This document shows, one piece after another, positions 1-8,313 of a DNA stretch of 64,000 bases (its first letter is position 1; each line of letters begins with the position of its first letter). The notes under the pieces are model-generated. The model had not been told where the DNA came from. It searched no databases and saw only the letters and a program-made list of their open reading frames with translations. This DNA comes from Anaerolinea sp. (lineage in GTDB: Bacteria; Chloroflexota; Anaerolineae; Anaerolineales; Anaerolineaceae), in assembly GCA_029975055.1 (NCBI GenBank), contig JARKPU010000013.1, positions 620,001 through 684,000 of the forward strand. The letters run 5' to 3'. The position numbers and the translations under genes were made by a program.

Positions 1-1
1 G

Positions 2-2494
2 GACAACGACCTGGTCTACACCGACCAGCACACGAACTGCGACCCGGTTCCGGTGCTGGGTCCGGACGCGGCGCTGTGGCTGGCGGATGGGACGGCGGCC
101 TTCGCCCCGGACGCGGGGGAGAGCTGGGTGGTCGGGTCGACGATCACGGGCTACGCCTGGGAAGCGCCGGGCGCGCTGAGCATCAGCGACGAGGACACAG
201 CCACGCCGACGATCACCTACGACGCGGCGGGGACGTTCCGGGTGGGGTGCACGGCGACGGCGGCGAATGGGAAGAGCATGACGGGATACCGGAGCGTGTT
301 CGTGTTCGACGCGGATCACCCGCCGGTAACGGTGTTCGACCTGGAGCGCTGCGAGGGCAACTTCGACAGCGGCGGCTGGTCGTTCGACGTGAGGATGCGG
401 GCAGAGGCGGATTTATCCACGGTGCGCGACCGGGCGAAAGTAGTGCTGTTCGCGCGGGATTTCTACGACCAAGCGGAGGAGGAGATCGGGCCGCTGGCGG
501 GGTACGAGAACGTGATCTGCAGCGGGCGCATCCTGGGCGAAACGATCGAGTGGGACGCGGACGATGGGTCGGTGACGTTCCGCGTGGCGGGTCCGCAGGC
601 CTGGTTGAATGCGATCCCGAGTTTCCCGGTGGGGCTGAAGGACACGGATGGGACGCCGACAACGTGGCAGTTCTTCAACACGCTGACGGTGGATAAGGCT
701 GTCTGGCACCTGCTGCACTGGCAATCGACGGCGACGATGGTGATGGACATCTACCCTTCGGGCGACGCGCGGCGGGCGGAGGCGCTGGAAGGGCCGATTG
801 GTTCGCTGTGGCAGCAGTTGGAGGCGATCGCGGCGGAGAGCATCTTCGCCAGCCCGCTATGCGACCGCTACGGGCGGCTGTTCGTGGAGGTGGACCCGCA
901 GTACACGCCGGTTGACGAGCGTGGGAGCATCCCGGTGGTGATGACGCTGCTGGAAACGGACTGGCAGGATAAGGTGGACATCGAGCGGATATCCACGCGG
1001 CCGGTGGGGATGGTGGACCTGTCGGGGATGACCTACGACGGGACGAGTTCGACGCCGCTGCTGGCGCGGGCACCCGGGCGGGTGTTCAAGCGGCTGGGGA
1101 GCATCTCGACGCGCGACCGGGTGCTGCTGACGGACCAGGCGCAGGCCAACGCGATCGCGGGGCTGATCCTGGGGCAGGCGAACAACCCGTTTCCACGCCT
1201 GTCGTTTGACCTGGCGATGAACAACCGGATGATCGACATCGCGCCGGCGCAGTACTGCGCGGTGGACATCGCCGCGGAGGATACGCTGCGAGGTTTCGTA
1301 TGCGCGAACAAGCGGCTGATCCCGCGGGTGGTGGCGATCGAGCACAACGCGGATTCGGGAGCGCTGCTCACGTCGATCGACTTCGAGGGGGAGAACGAAC
1401 AGCTCCCGGCGGTGACGATCGAGCGGGGAACCCCGTTCATGCCGAACGAGCCAGAGCAGCCCGACCTGCCGGACTTCCCGCTTTTTCCGCCGCCGTATCT
1501 TCCACCGCCGGGGGGGTGGCCGCCCTATATTCCACCGCCACCACCGCCGACCGAGGCGGGGTGTTTGACGGACGTGGAATGGCCGGCAACGGGGCCGTTC
1601 AGCATGCTGCAGCCGGGGACGATTTCGTCGGCGGACGCGCAGCCGTTCGCGAAGAAGGTTTATCCAGAGGGGGTGTACGTGCGGTCCGCCGCGGCGACGA
1701 ACAAAACGAAGATTGAGCTGATCGGGTGCTTCGAGAAATTCGAGAACGACGCGTGGGTTCCGGACCTAACGACAGACTGGATCAGCGTGGAGGCGTGGGA
1801 CGCGGGGGGGGTGATCGCGACGGCGACCGCGGCCGAGGTGACGGATGACGGCTGCGGGACGCGGACGTTCACGTTCAGCCCGCCGAATTATCTGTGGGCG
1901 AACCAGTTCGTGATTAACCTGTTTGGGGAGTTTACGCCGCCGTTTGATGTGACCTGGGATGGCGAAAGCATGGCAGGCGGGTTCCACGACGGGGGGGCGG
2001 CCAGAGACGGGGAGTGGGACGAGTGGACGTGGAACCCCGGGACGTGGCAGGGGACGGGGAAGTGGTACGTGCCAAATAATTATATTTGGAACAATTATTC
2101 GCGCAGGATGGTGCTGCAAACCGAGCTGCCGGGCGGGTTGAAAGATATCGTCGTGCAAAGTTATCCGGGGGCGAATCCAATGCCAAATTCCGATTATGTT
2201 TGCATTGGTGGAGAGCCAATGCCAATACGCACTACGGTTGGCTATGATTTCACTTTTGAATATGACGGCGACTTAATTACTGGAATGGGGACGGCATGGG
2301 TGGAACAGGACGGCACGTTCGAGATCGGGTATCCAGGATATTACCAGGCGCGCTGGGGGGATACGACTTACGGGCATTGTTCGCCGATCGTGCTGATGTG
2401 GGGATTCCGCATCATTGAATTCAACGGCTTTTCGTTCGTGCAGAACGCGAAGCGCATCCGCCTGGAGCGGGCACTGCTGTATAACATCTGCTGA
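2..2494 (+). CDS. Phage tail/baseplate hub-like protein with PKD domain (5' truncated by window)
   Basis: The frame is open to the window edge, so the true start lies upstream; the first internal candidate start is a GTG at 53. An N-terminal PKD-like beta-sandwich is visible (motifs TPTITYDAAGTFRVGC and FVFD, about residues 40-110). A long domain follows that resembles tail-tip or hub proteins, then a Pro-rich linker (1450-1550, runs of PPP), then a C-terminal beta-rich region. The gene is G-rich at first and becomes visibly more AT-rich after about 2060, which suggests module exchange. The next gene starts 1 nt after its stop. The tail role is inferred from gene order and protein architecture, not from a specific motif; a large secreted PKD protein is the alternative. 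Confidence 0.6.
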   Translation, partial: DNDLVYTDQHTNCDPVPVLGPDAALWLADGTAAFAPDAGESWVVGSTITGYAWEAPGALSISDEDTATPTITYDAAGTFRVGCTATAANGKSMTGYRSVFVFDADHPPVTVFDLERCEGNFDSGGWSFDVRMRAEADLSTVRDRAKVVLFARDFYDQAEEEIGPLAGYENVICSGRILGETIEWDADDGSVTFRVAGPQAWLNAIPSFPVGLKDTDGTPTTWQFFNTLTVDKAVWHLLHWQSTATMVMDIYPSGDARRAEALEGPIGSLWQQLEAIAAESIFASPLCDRYGRLFVEVDPQYTPVDERGSIPVVMTLLETDWQDKVDIERISTRPVGMVDLSGMTYDGTSSTPLLARAPGRVFKRLGSISTRDRVLLTDQAQANAIAGLILGQANNPFPRLSFDLAMNNRMIDIAPAQYCAVDIAAEDTLRGFVCANKRLIPRVVAIEHNADSGALLTSIDFEGENEQLPAVTIERGTPFMPNEPEQPDLPDFPLFPPPYLPPPGGWPPYIPPPPPPTEAGCLTDVEWPATGPFSMLQPGTISSADAQPFAKKVYPEGVYVRSAAATNKTKIELIGCFEKFENDAWVPDLTTDWISVEAWDAGGVIATATAAEVTDDGCGTRTFTFSPPNYLWANQFVINLFGEFTPPFDVTWDGESMAGGFHDGGAARDGEWDEWTWNPGTWQGTGKWYVPNNYIWNNYSRRMVLQTELPGGLKDIVVQSYPGANPMPNSDYVCIGGEPMPIRTTVGYDFTFEYDGDLITGMGTAWVEQDGTFEIGYPGYYQARWGDTTYGHCSPIVLMWGFRIIEFNGFSFVQNAKRIRLERALLYNIC

Positions 2495-2495
2495 T

Positions 2496-4412
2496 ATGAC
2501 TATCAAACAGCGCAAAGTACGCCAGACGATCCAACAGAAATTTTTAACGAAGCAGGACGCGATCACAGCGGAGCCGGGCATCCTGGGCACGCTGGGGGGA
2601 ATCGTGAACGTGCCGGGGCGACCCAACTACGTGTACGTGCGGATGGTGGGGCAGCCGATTTCGGAGGTGTATAACGTGCGCGTGCCGCCGGCGGCGGAGC
2701 TGCCGGTGCTGGTGGGGTACGACCCGCTTCAGCCAGGCGTATTGCAGGTACTCTCGGCGCGGGCAGTGACACGGGCGGGGGAGGAAAACTCCGGGGTGAA
2801 CGTGGTGCCAGGCCACGGGACGACGCACGGGTGGATGGCGAGCGATCCGGTGTTCATCGATTTGCGCCAGTTTCTGCCGCTGCGGATCACGCCCGCGGGT
2901 GGGATGACTATCGCGATCACTCGCGGAATCGTGAGCATCGGGGGGGGGTATACGCTGATCACGCCGACGGGGACGGTGGACCTGAGCGCTTCGAAGCCGA
3001 CGACGGCGGGGAACGCGGTGTTTGTGCTGGTTACGATCGATACGAGCGGCGATATTATCACCACGCTGGGAAGCGAGTTCGCGATCGCGGAGACGGCGCC
3101 GAGCAAGATCCCCGCGCCTCCGGCAGACACGGCGTACGTCTTGGGGGCGGTGTTCCTGTACGCGGGGCAGATCACGATCACGGAAACACACATGAACGCG
3201 GATATCGTGGATATGCGTTTCCCAATGCCGCACGGGCTGGCGCAACACCTCGATCTGCCCGCGCCGACGGCGGGGGATGATGGGAAGGCGGTTGTGTGGA
3301 ATGATGGCGCGGGGCGGTTTGAGTTTGGAGAGGCGGGGGGAGGGGCTAATCTCGATTACGCAGTAACGAATGTCTCCAATCCACCCACGCAAGAGGAGAT
3401 TACTACTGCGTTTGGAGCGGCTTTCACGATGGGGGCGGGTTTTGTCGGCCTACTCAACGACGGTTGTCTCGGTTTGCATGAGTACCTATGCCTCTCAGAT
3501 GGGAACAAATGGTTGTACGTGCCCTTTGCCGTGGCCGCGTCAAGTCTGGCATACGATAGCCTGACACGGTATGGGATTGTGCTAGAGCCAATTGAGGATG
3601 AAGGCAGTTATATCGTCGAACCCAGTGTCATGATTGAAAGCGGGCTTTGGAAAATGTGGTATCGGTCTGGTTTTGATAGCACGAACGGCATTGGTTATGC
3701 AACAAGCCCGGATGGAATAAATTGGACGCGCCACACATCTAACCCCGTTCTAACCGGATATTTCTGCCCGTTCGTGTTCAAAGACGGAACAACCTATCAT
3801 CTATATTCCGTAAAAGACGATTTTACACAAATTGACCACTACACATCATCTGACGGTGTTAATTGGACAATCGCCCAGGCCGCGGCGATTCCACTTGGAT
3901 CGGGTGGCTCGTGGGACGATCAGGCTTTAGGAAATATCTATGTGTGGAAGGAAGGCACCAACGATTGGCGCACAATTTATGAAGCCAAAGGAGGTTTATC
4001 AACTCCCTGGAAACTTGGTTACGCAACCTCGACAGATGGGAATACCTGGACTAAATCAGGAAGCAATCCGGTTATTTCCGAGTCTGGCAGCCGTGGCGGT
4101 CCATTTGTTTATAAGCGTGGAACTACATATTATCTGTGGTGTCATTTCTCGTCCACCGGGTTTCTACCAACCGATTTGATGCGCTATCACTCAACCAATT
4201 TGACGAGCTGGATCAGTGACGGGACGATGCTGGAACGATATGGAACAGATGAAGGGTCGGGGGAAAGTGTCGGACAAATTGCAGACCCCCATATAGTTGT
4301 TTACAACGGCGCGATGTATCTGTACTATGAGGGTTCGCCAGACGGTTTGAATGGAACGGGCATTACAAATATCAAGCTTGCTACAGGTAAGGAATCGCTG
4401 ATATGGGAATAG
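2496..4412 (+). CDS. Tail-fibre-like protein with C-terminal beta-propeller (GH43/GH32-like) domain
   Basis: The ATG at 2496 is chosen because it lies 1 nt after the upstream stop; the frame is open further 5', but only inside the upstream gene. About 638 aa. The N-terminal half (to about residue 300) is G-rich, repetitive and fibre-like. The C-terminal half contains repeated blade motifs of the type GYATSPDGINWTRHTSNPVL and GYATSTDGNTWTKSGSNPV, as in five-bladed propellers of the GH43/GH32/GH68 superfamily. DNA of the propeller half is more AT-rich than the first half, as expected for a swapped receptor-binding or depolymerase module. I cannot confirm catalytic residues. It overlaps the next gene by 10 nt. 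Confidence 0.6.
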   Translation: MTIKQRKVRQTIQQKFLTKQDAITAEPGILGTLGGIVNVPGRPNYVYVRMVGQPISEVYNVRVPPAAELPVLVGYDPLQPGVLQVLSARAVTRAGEENSGVNVVPGHGTTHGWMASDPVFIDLRQFLPLRITPAGGMTIAITRGIVSIGGGYTLITPTGTVDLSASKPTTAGNAVFVLVTIDTSGDIITTLGSEFAIAETAPSKIPAPPADTAYVLGAVFLYAGQITITETHMNADIVDMRFPMPHGLAQHLDLPAPTAGDDGKAVVWNDGAGRFEFGEAGGGANLDYAVTNVSNPPTQEEITTAFGAAFTMGAGFVGLLNDGCLGLHEYLCLSDGNKWLYVPFAVAASSLAYDSLTRYGIVLEPIEDEGSYIVEPSVMIESGLWKMWYRSGFDSTNGIGYATSPDGINWTRHTSNPVLTGYFCPFVFKDGTTYHLYSVKDDFTQIDHYTSSDGVNWTIAQAAAIPLGSGGSWDDQALGNIYVWKEGTNDWRTIYEAKGGLSTPWKLGYATSTDGNTWTKSGSNPVISESGSRGGPFVYKRGTTYYLWCHFSSTGFLPTDLMRYHSTNLTSWISDGTMLERYGTDEGSGESVGQIADPHIVVYNGAMYLYYEGSPDGLNGTGITNIKLATGKESLIWE

Positions 4413-5623
4413 AGCACATCAGCCGTACGGTTATTTTCAACGATACTGCTGCCAACGTGGAAGCGAACGGTGGCGCACTGGCCGAGATCATCCTGGGACG
4501 GGATACGGAAACCGATGCAATTGGCTACAGCGTGGACGGCGGAACGACGTGGTTTTGGATCGAGGGTGGGGGCGCTACGGCATTCACGGATCTGACGGAT
4601 ACATTTGCATCCTACAGCGGCCTGGGCGGAGAGTTTATTAAGGTCAACGCCGGTGAAAACGGATTGGAAACGGGTGTTCCGGCGGGGGGTGGGGATGTGC
4701 TGGGGCCGGAGACGTCGACGGACGGGCACTTGGCCGTGTGGGACGGGACCGATACTAAAACACTGAAGGATGGCGGTGTTGTACCGGCTGGGGGCAACGG
4801 AGATGGGTGGTTATATCCTTGTAATGGACGATTGACGCTGGAATCCGGTGTGCCGGTTTCGGCGAGCGATCAAGCAGCGAAAACAACACTATATTTTTGC
4901 CCTTACAAGGGGAGTCAAATCGCTTTATACGATGGTTCTTCATCGTGGAACGTGCTTACATTTGCCGAACTAAGTCTGTCGCTATCAGGATATACCGCAT
5001 CCAGGCCGTATGATATTTGGGTTTATAACAATTCTGGATCGGCGGCTCTCGAATCGACTGTTTGGACAGACGGAACGACAAGGGCAACCGCTCTCGCTTT
5101 ACAGAATGGGATACTCGTAAAATCTGGAGCCACAACGCGCCGATATGTTGGCACAATCTTTATTAATTCATCTGGGGGTCAAACAGATGATAAATTGACG
5201 GCTCGTTTTGTATGGAATTACTATAATCGCCTACCTCGCAAATTACTAAAAAAAGATACAACGGTAAATAGCTGGACTTATAACGGAACGTGGCGGCAAC
5301 TGCACAACGATTCCACCAATAAGGTTGAGGTTATCACGGGGGTTGCAGAGGATGTGAACAGCTTGATCCATTCGTGTCGCACAATCCAAAGTGACACCAT
5401 ATCATCTTTGATTGGAATTGGGATAAATGAGACCAACGCGAATAGCGCAGATACACCAGGATATGCGCGGCTTTTCCAACAAATTTCTATCACGGCCTTC
5501 TTGTACCACAACCCAACGGCCGGACATACCTATTATGCAGCATTGGAGGCCAGCGAAAGTGGTGCCGCTGAATTCTATTCTAATAACATTTATCAGGCCT
5601 TGACAGGAATTTGTTTTGCGTAG
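4403..5623 (+). CDS. Fibre-like hypothetical protein, last gene of the tail module
   Basis: 406 aa, starting at an ATG that overlaps the stop of the upstream gene. The N-terminus (residues 1-110) is beta-rich and Gly/Thr-rich, with a segment like SVDGGTTWFWIEGGG. The rest is an AT-richer beta-rich domain with many Asn and Tyr residues and no signal peptide or membrane segment. I recognise no family. Its position directly after two tail-type proteins and before a terminator suggests a distal tail or receptor-binding component. The low GC of its 3' two thirds, unlike the bacterial genes to the right, is a sign of transfer. Confidence 0.5.
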   Translation: MGIEHISRTVIFNDTAANVEANGGALAEIILGRDTETDAIGYSVDGGTTWFWIEGGGATAFTDLTDTFASYSGLGGEFIKVNAGENGLETGVPAGGGDVLGPETSTDGHLAVWDGTDTKTLKDGGVVPAGGNGDGWLYPCNGRLTLESGVPVSASDQAAKTTLYFCPYKGSQIALYDGSSSWNVLTFAELSLSLSGYTASRPYDIWVYNNSGSAALESTVWTDGTTRATALALQNGILVKSGATTRRYVGTIFINSSGGQTDDKLTARFVWNYYNRLPRKLLKKDTTVNSWTYNGTWRQLHNDSTNKVEVITGVAEDVNSLIHSCRTIQSDTISSLIGIGINETNANSADTPGYARLFQQISITAFLYHNPTAGHTYYAALEASESGAAEFYSNNIYQALTGICFA

Positions 5624-5671
5624 CCTTCGGGCTATATCGCACTACAAGTGATCGATGAGGATTAGTGAAGA

Positions 5672-5693
5672 GGCCCCGGTTTTCCCGGGGGCT
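5672..5693 (+). terminator. Hairpin terminator after the tail module
   Basis: GC-rich stem CCCCGG (5674-5679) / CCGGGG (5685-5690), about 50 nt after the last tail gene. Only a short, impure T tract follows, so efficiency is uncertain. Confidence 0.45.
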
Positions 5694-5704
5694 TCTGATT
5701 TAAC

Positions 5705-5731
5705 AAAAAAGCCGCCCAGGGGAGGCGGCTT
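5705..5731 (-). terminator. Rho-independent terminator of the proBA-tRNA-Pro unit
   Basis: On the minus strand, the stem AAGCCGCC (5731-5724) pairs with GGCGGCTT (5716-5709) and is followed by a T run read from 5710 down to 5705. It lies about 75 nt beyond the 3' end of tRNA-Pro and is the first good terminator after proA. Confidence 0.75.
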
Positions 5732-5771
5732 GACGCGCGTGATACACTTAAGGCAGAACCTTAAAAGAATC

Positions 5772-5793
5772 GACGATCTCACGCGAGATCGTC
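5772..5793. repeat. Perfect 9-bp inverted repeat next to tRNA-Pro
   Basis: GACGATCTC (5772-5780) and GAGATCGTC (5785-5793), separated by ACGC. It sits between the tRNA 3' end and the minus-strand terminator. It may be an RNA processing hairpin, or a protein site linked to integration of the neighbouring tail module; neither is demonstrated. Confidence 0.5.
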
Positions 5794-5807
5794 AAATCGC
5801 TAAAAAG

Positions 5808-5882
5808 TCGGGGCGGGCGGATTTGAACCGCCGACCTCACGGACCCGAACCGTGCACTCTATCCGGACTGAGCCACGCCCCG
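5808..5882 (-). tRNA. tRNA-Pro (anticodon CGG)
   Basis: Acceptor stem CGGGGCG (from 5882) pairs with CGCCCCG (to 5809), with discriminator A at 5808. The anticodon stem is CACGG/CCGTG with loop TTCGGGT, giving anticodon CGG followed by G37, typical of tRNA-Pro. The T-arm GGCGGTTCAAATCCGCC is present. CCA is not encoded. The gene is on the same strand as proBA, 44 nt after the proA stop. Confidence 0.95.
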
Positions 5883-5926
5883 AACGAACCTAATTGTACC
5901 CCACATCGCCCTGCCAGGCAAGCTTT

Positions 5927-7189
5927 TCACGGGCGCACGTGGTAATTTCCTTCGATCACCCATTTATAACTGGTCAGCTCGCGCAGGCCCATCGGGCCGC
6001 GCGCGTGCAGCCGCTGGGTAGAGATCGCCACCTCTGCCCCCAGCCCAAGCTGGCTGCCGTCGGTGAAGCGCGTCGAAGCGTTCACATACACCGCCGCCGA
6101 ATCGACCCGCGCGGTGAAGGCCCTCGCCGCTTCGGCGTCACCCGTCAGGATGCCATCCGAATGCCCGGTGGAATGCGCCGCGATGTGCCCGATCGCTTCG
6201 TCCAGCCCGCCGACCACCTTCACCCCCAGCACAAGGCTCAGCCACTCGGTGTCGAAGTCACGCGGGCCGGCTGCCTGCACCGCCACGCCCGGCAGCCCGG
6301 CCATGAGGGGCAGCGCCTCAGGGTCGGCGCGGAAGCTCACTCCGTCTTGCGCCAGGCGCTGCGCCACCGCCGGCAGCAGCCTCGCGGCCACTTCGCGGTG
6401 CACGAGGATTGTATCGAGCGCATTGCACACCGAAGGGCGCTGCACTTTGGCGTTCTGGATCACCCGCACAGCCGCGTCCAGGTCGGCCGATTCGTCAATA
6501 TACAGGTGGCAGATGCCAATCCCCCCGGTGATCACCGGCATGCGCGCGTTCTTGCGGCAGAAGTCGTGCAGCCCGGCCCCGCCGCGCGGGATGATCAGAT
6601 CCACATACTCGTCCAGCTGGAGCAGCTCCAGCACCAGCTTGCGGTCGGTCTCCTCGATCATCTGCACCGCCTCGCCGGGCAGCTCAGCAGCCCGCAGCCC
6701 GGCCTGCACAACCCTTGCCAGCGCCCGGTTGGAGTGGATCGTCTCGCTCCCGCCGCGCAGAATGGCACAGTTGCCCGATTTAATCGCCAGCCCGCTCACG
6801 TCCAGCGTCACATTCGGCCGCGCTTCGTAGATCACCCCCAGCACGCCCACCGCCACGCGCACCTTGCGGTAGTGCAGCCCGTTCTCCAGGTCCGCTTCTT
6901 CGAAGACTTCTCCAACGGGGTCTGCCAGCGCAGCCACGGCCCGCAGGTCGGCGGCCATACCGCGCACCCGCTTTTCATTGAGCATCAGCCGATCGAGCAG
7001 CGCCTCCGAGAGCCCCGCCTGCCTGCCTGCCTCCAGGTCGAGCGCATTGGCGGCCAGCACATCACCGGTGTTTTCCAGCAGGCAGTCCGCAATCGCCAGC
7101 AGAGCGCGGTTCTTCCGTTCGGACGAAGCTAAAGCCAGGGCCCGTGATGCGGCGCGGGCCTGTTTCCCAAGTTCCGTTAATTCAACCAT
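5927..7189 (-). CDS. proA: Gamma-glutamyl phosphate reductase
   Basis: 420 aa, full length. It reduces gamma-glutamyl phosphate with NADPH to glutamate-5-semialdehyde, the second step of proline synthesis, in the cytoplasm. The aldehyde-dehydrogenase fold is clear: VIYEARPNVTLDVSGLAIKSGN near the cofactor site, and the catalytic cysteine segment RPSVCNALDTILVH near residue 250. The C-terminus has the conserved NASTRFTDGSQLGLGAEVAIST. Its start overlaps the proB stop by 8 nt, which indicates translational coupling. tRNA-Pro follows on the same strand. Confidence 0.97.
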   Translation of the reverse strand: MVELTELGKQARAASRALALASSERKNRALLAIADCLLENTGDVLAANALDLEAGRQAGLSEALLDRLMLNEKRVRGMAADLRAVAALADPVGEVFEEADLENGLHYRKVRVAVGVLGVIYEARPNVTLDVSGLAIKSGNCAILRGGSETIHSNRALARVVQAGLRAAELPGEAVQMIEETDRKLVLELLQLDEYVDLIIPRGGAGLHDFCRKNARMPVITGGIGICHLYIDESADLDAAVRVIQNAKVQRPSVCNALDTILVHREVAARLLPAVAQRLAQDGVSFRADPEALPLMAGLPGVAVQAAGPRDFDTEWLSLVLGVKVVGGLDEAIGHIAAHSTGHSDGILTGDAEAARAFTARVDSAAVYVNASTRFTDGSQLGLGAEVAISTQRLHARGPMGLRELTSYKWVIEGNYHVRP

Positions 7190-8303
7190 CGTTCCTCATC
7201 AACACCATGTTGTTGCGGTGAACCACTTCGTCGCCGTAATTGAAGCCCACGATGCGCTCGATTTCGCCGGATTGCTTCCCGCACAGGTTGCGCAAATCAC
7301 GCGAGGAGTAGTTGCTGATGCCTAAAGCCAGCGTTTTCCCGCTCAAACTGAGGATGCGCACCGTGTCGCCGCGGTCAAAGTCGCCATCCACCGAGGCCAC
7401 TCCCACCGGCAGCAGGCTGCCGCCGTGTGCCAGGGCGCGGGCAGCCCCGGCGTCCACCGTCAGCGCGCCCGAAGCCCGCTCGCCCGCCAGCAGGTAGCGC
7501 TTGCGCCCTTCAAGCTTGTTCTGCATCGGTGCAAAGCACGTTCCCAGGCTTTCACCATCCAACAGGCGGAGGATCACATCCGTGTCGTCACCGCGGGCGA
7601 TGAACACCGTTGTGCCGGTTCGGCGGGCCAGGTCGGCGGCGTGCAATTTGGTCATCATCCCGCCGGTGCCCAGCCCCGAAAGGCTGCCCCCCGCTGCGCG
7701 GATCAAATCGGCCGAAAATTCTTCTGCCGGCACCTGCCGGATGAGCGTGGCGCCGGCATCCTGGCGCGGATCGCCGGTGAAGAGCCCGTCCTGGTCGGTG
7801 AGCAGAATCAACACATCCGCTTCCACCAGCCCTGCCACGTGCGCCGAAAGCGCATCGTTATCGCCAAAGCGGATCTCGTCCGTCGCGACGGTGTCGTTCT
7901 CGTTCACCACCGGGATCACCCCCTGGTTGAGCAAAGCGTGAAACGTGTTTCGCGCATTGAGGTAGCGGCTGCGGTCGGCCAGGTCGGCTCGCGTGAGCAG
8001 CACCTGGGCTACCCGCTTGCCATAAATGCCGAAGAACTCGGCGTAACGCGCCATCAAAGTGGGCTGCCCGACTGCCGCCAGCATTTGTTTTTTCGGGATA
8101 AAGCGCGGCAATTCGGGATATTCCAGCGCCTCGCGCCCGGCAGCGATGGCCCCAGAAGAAACGAGGATCACTTCATTCCCGCGGCTGTGGATACAGGCCA
8201 TCTGGCGCGCCAGGTCTACCACGCGCGGCGGCGATATGCGCTGGGTACCGCCCGTCAGTGTGGACGTGCCCAGCTTAATGACAACCCGCTGGTTATTCTT
8301 CAT
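7182..8303 (-). CDS. proB: Glutamate 5-kinase with PUA domain
   Basis: 373 aa. It phosphorylates glutamate to gamma-glutamyl phosphate, the first and usually proline-inhibited step of proline synthesis. The N-terminal amino-acid kinase domain shows VIKLGTSTLTGG, the SSGAIAAGRE loop and VVNENDTVATDEIRFGDND. The C-terminal part, from about residue 280, is a PUA domain (GALTVDAGAARAL, then the segment ending NYSSRDLRNLCG). It lies 10 nt after the P-loop gene and overlaps proA, so the four genes from gltA to proA are very likely co-transcribed. Confidence 0.97.
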   Translation of the reverse strand: MKNNQRVVIKLGTSTLTGGTQRISPPRVVDLARQMACIHSRGNEVILVSSGAIAAGREALEYPELPRFIPKKQMLAAVGQPTLMARYAEFFGIYGKRVAQVLLTRADLADRSRYLNARNTFHALLNQGVIPVVNENDTVATDEIRFGDNDALSAHVAGLVEADVLILLTDQDGLFTGDPRQDAGATLIRQVPAEEFSADLIRAAGGSLSGLGTGGMMTKLHAADLARRTGTTVFIARGDDTDVILRLLDGESLGTCFAPMQNKLEGRKRYLLAGERASGALTVDAGAARALAHGGSLLPVGVASVDGDFDRGDTVRILSLSGKTLALGISNYSSRDLRNLCGKQSGEIERIVGFNYGDEVVHRNNMVLMRNDG

Positions 8304-8313
8304 GGCTTGGTTT

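Noticed and set aside
5655..5945. Plus-strand frame across the tRNA-Pro region
   Set aside because: It runs antisense through a complete tRNA gene and has no ribosome site.
5894..7132. Long plus-strand open frame opposite proA
   Set aside because: Its translation is His/Arg/Gln-rich and unlike known families; it is a shadow of the GC-rich proA gene.
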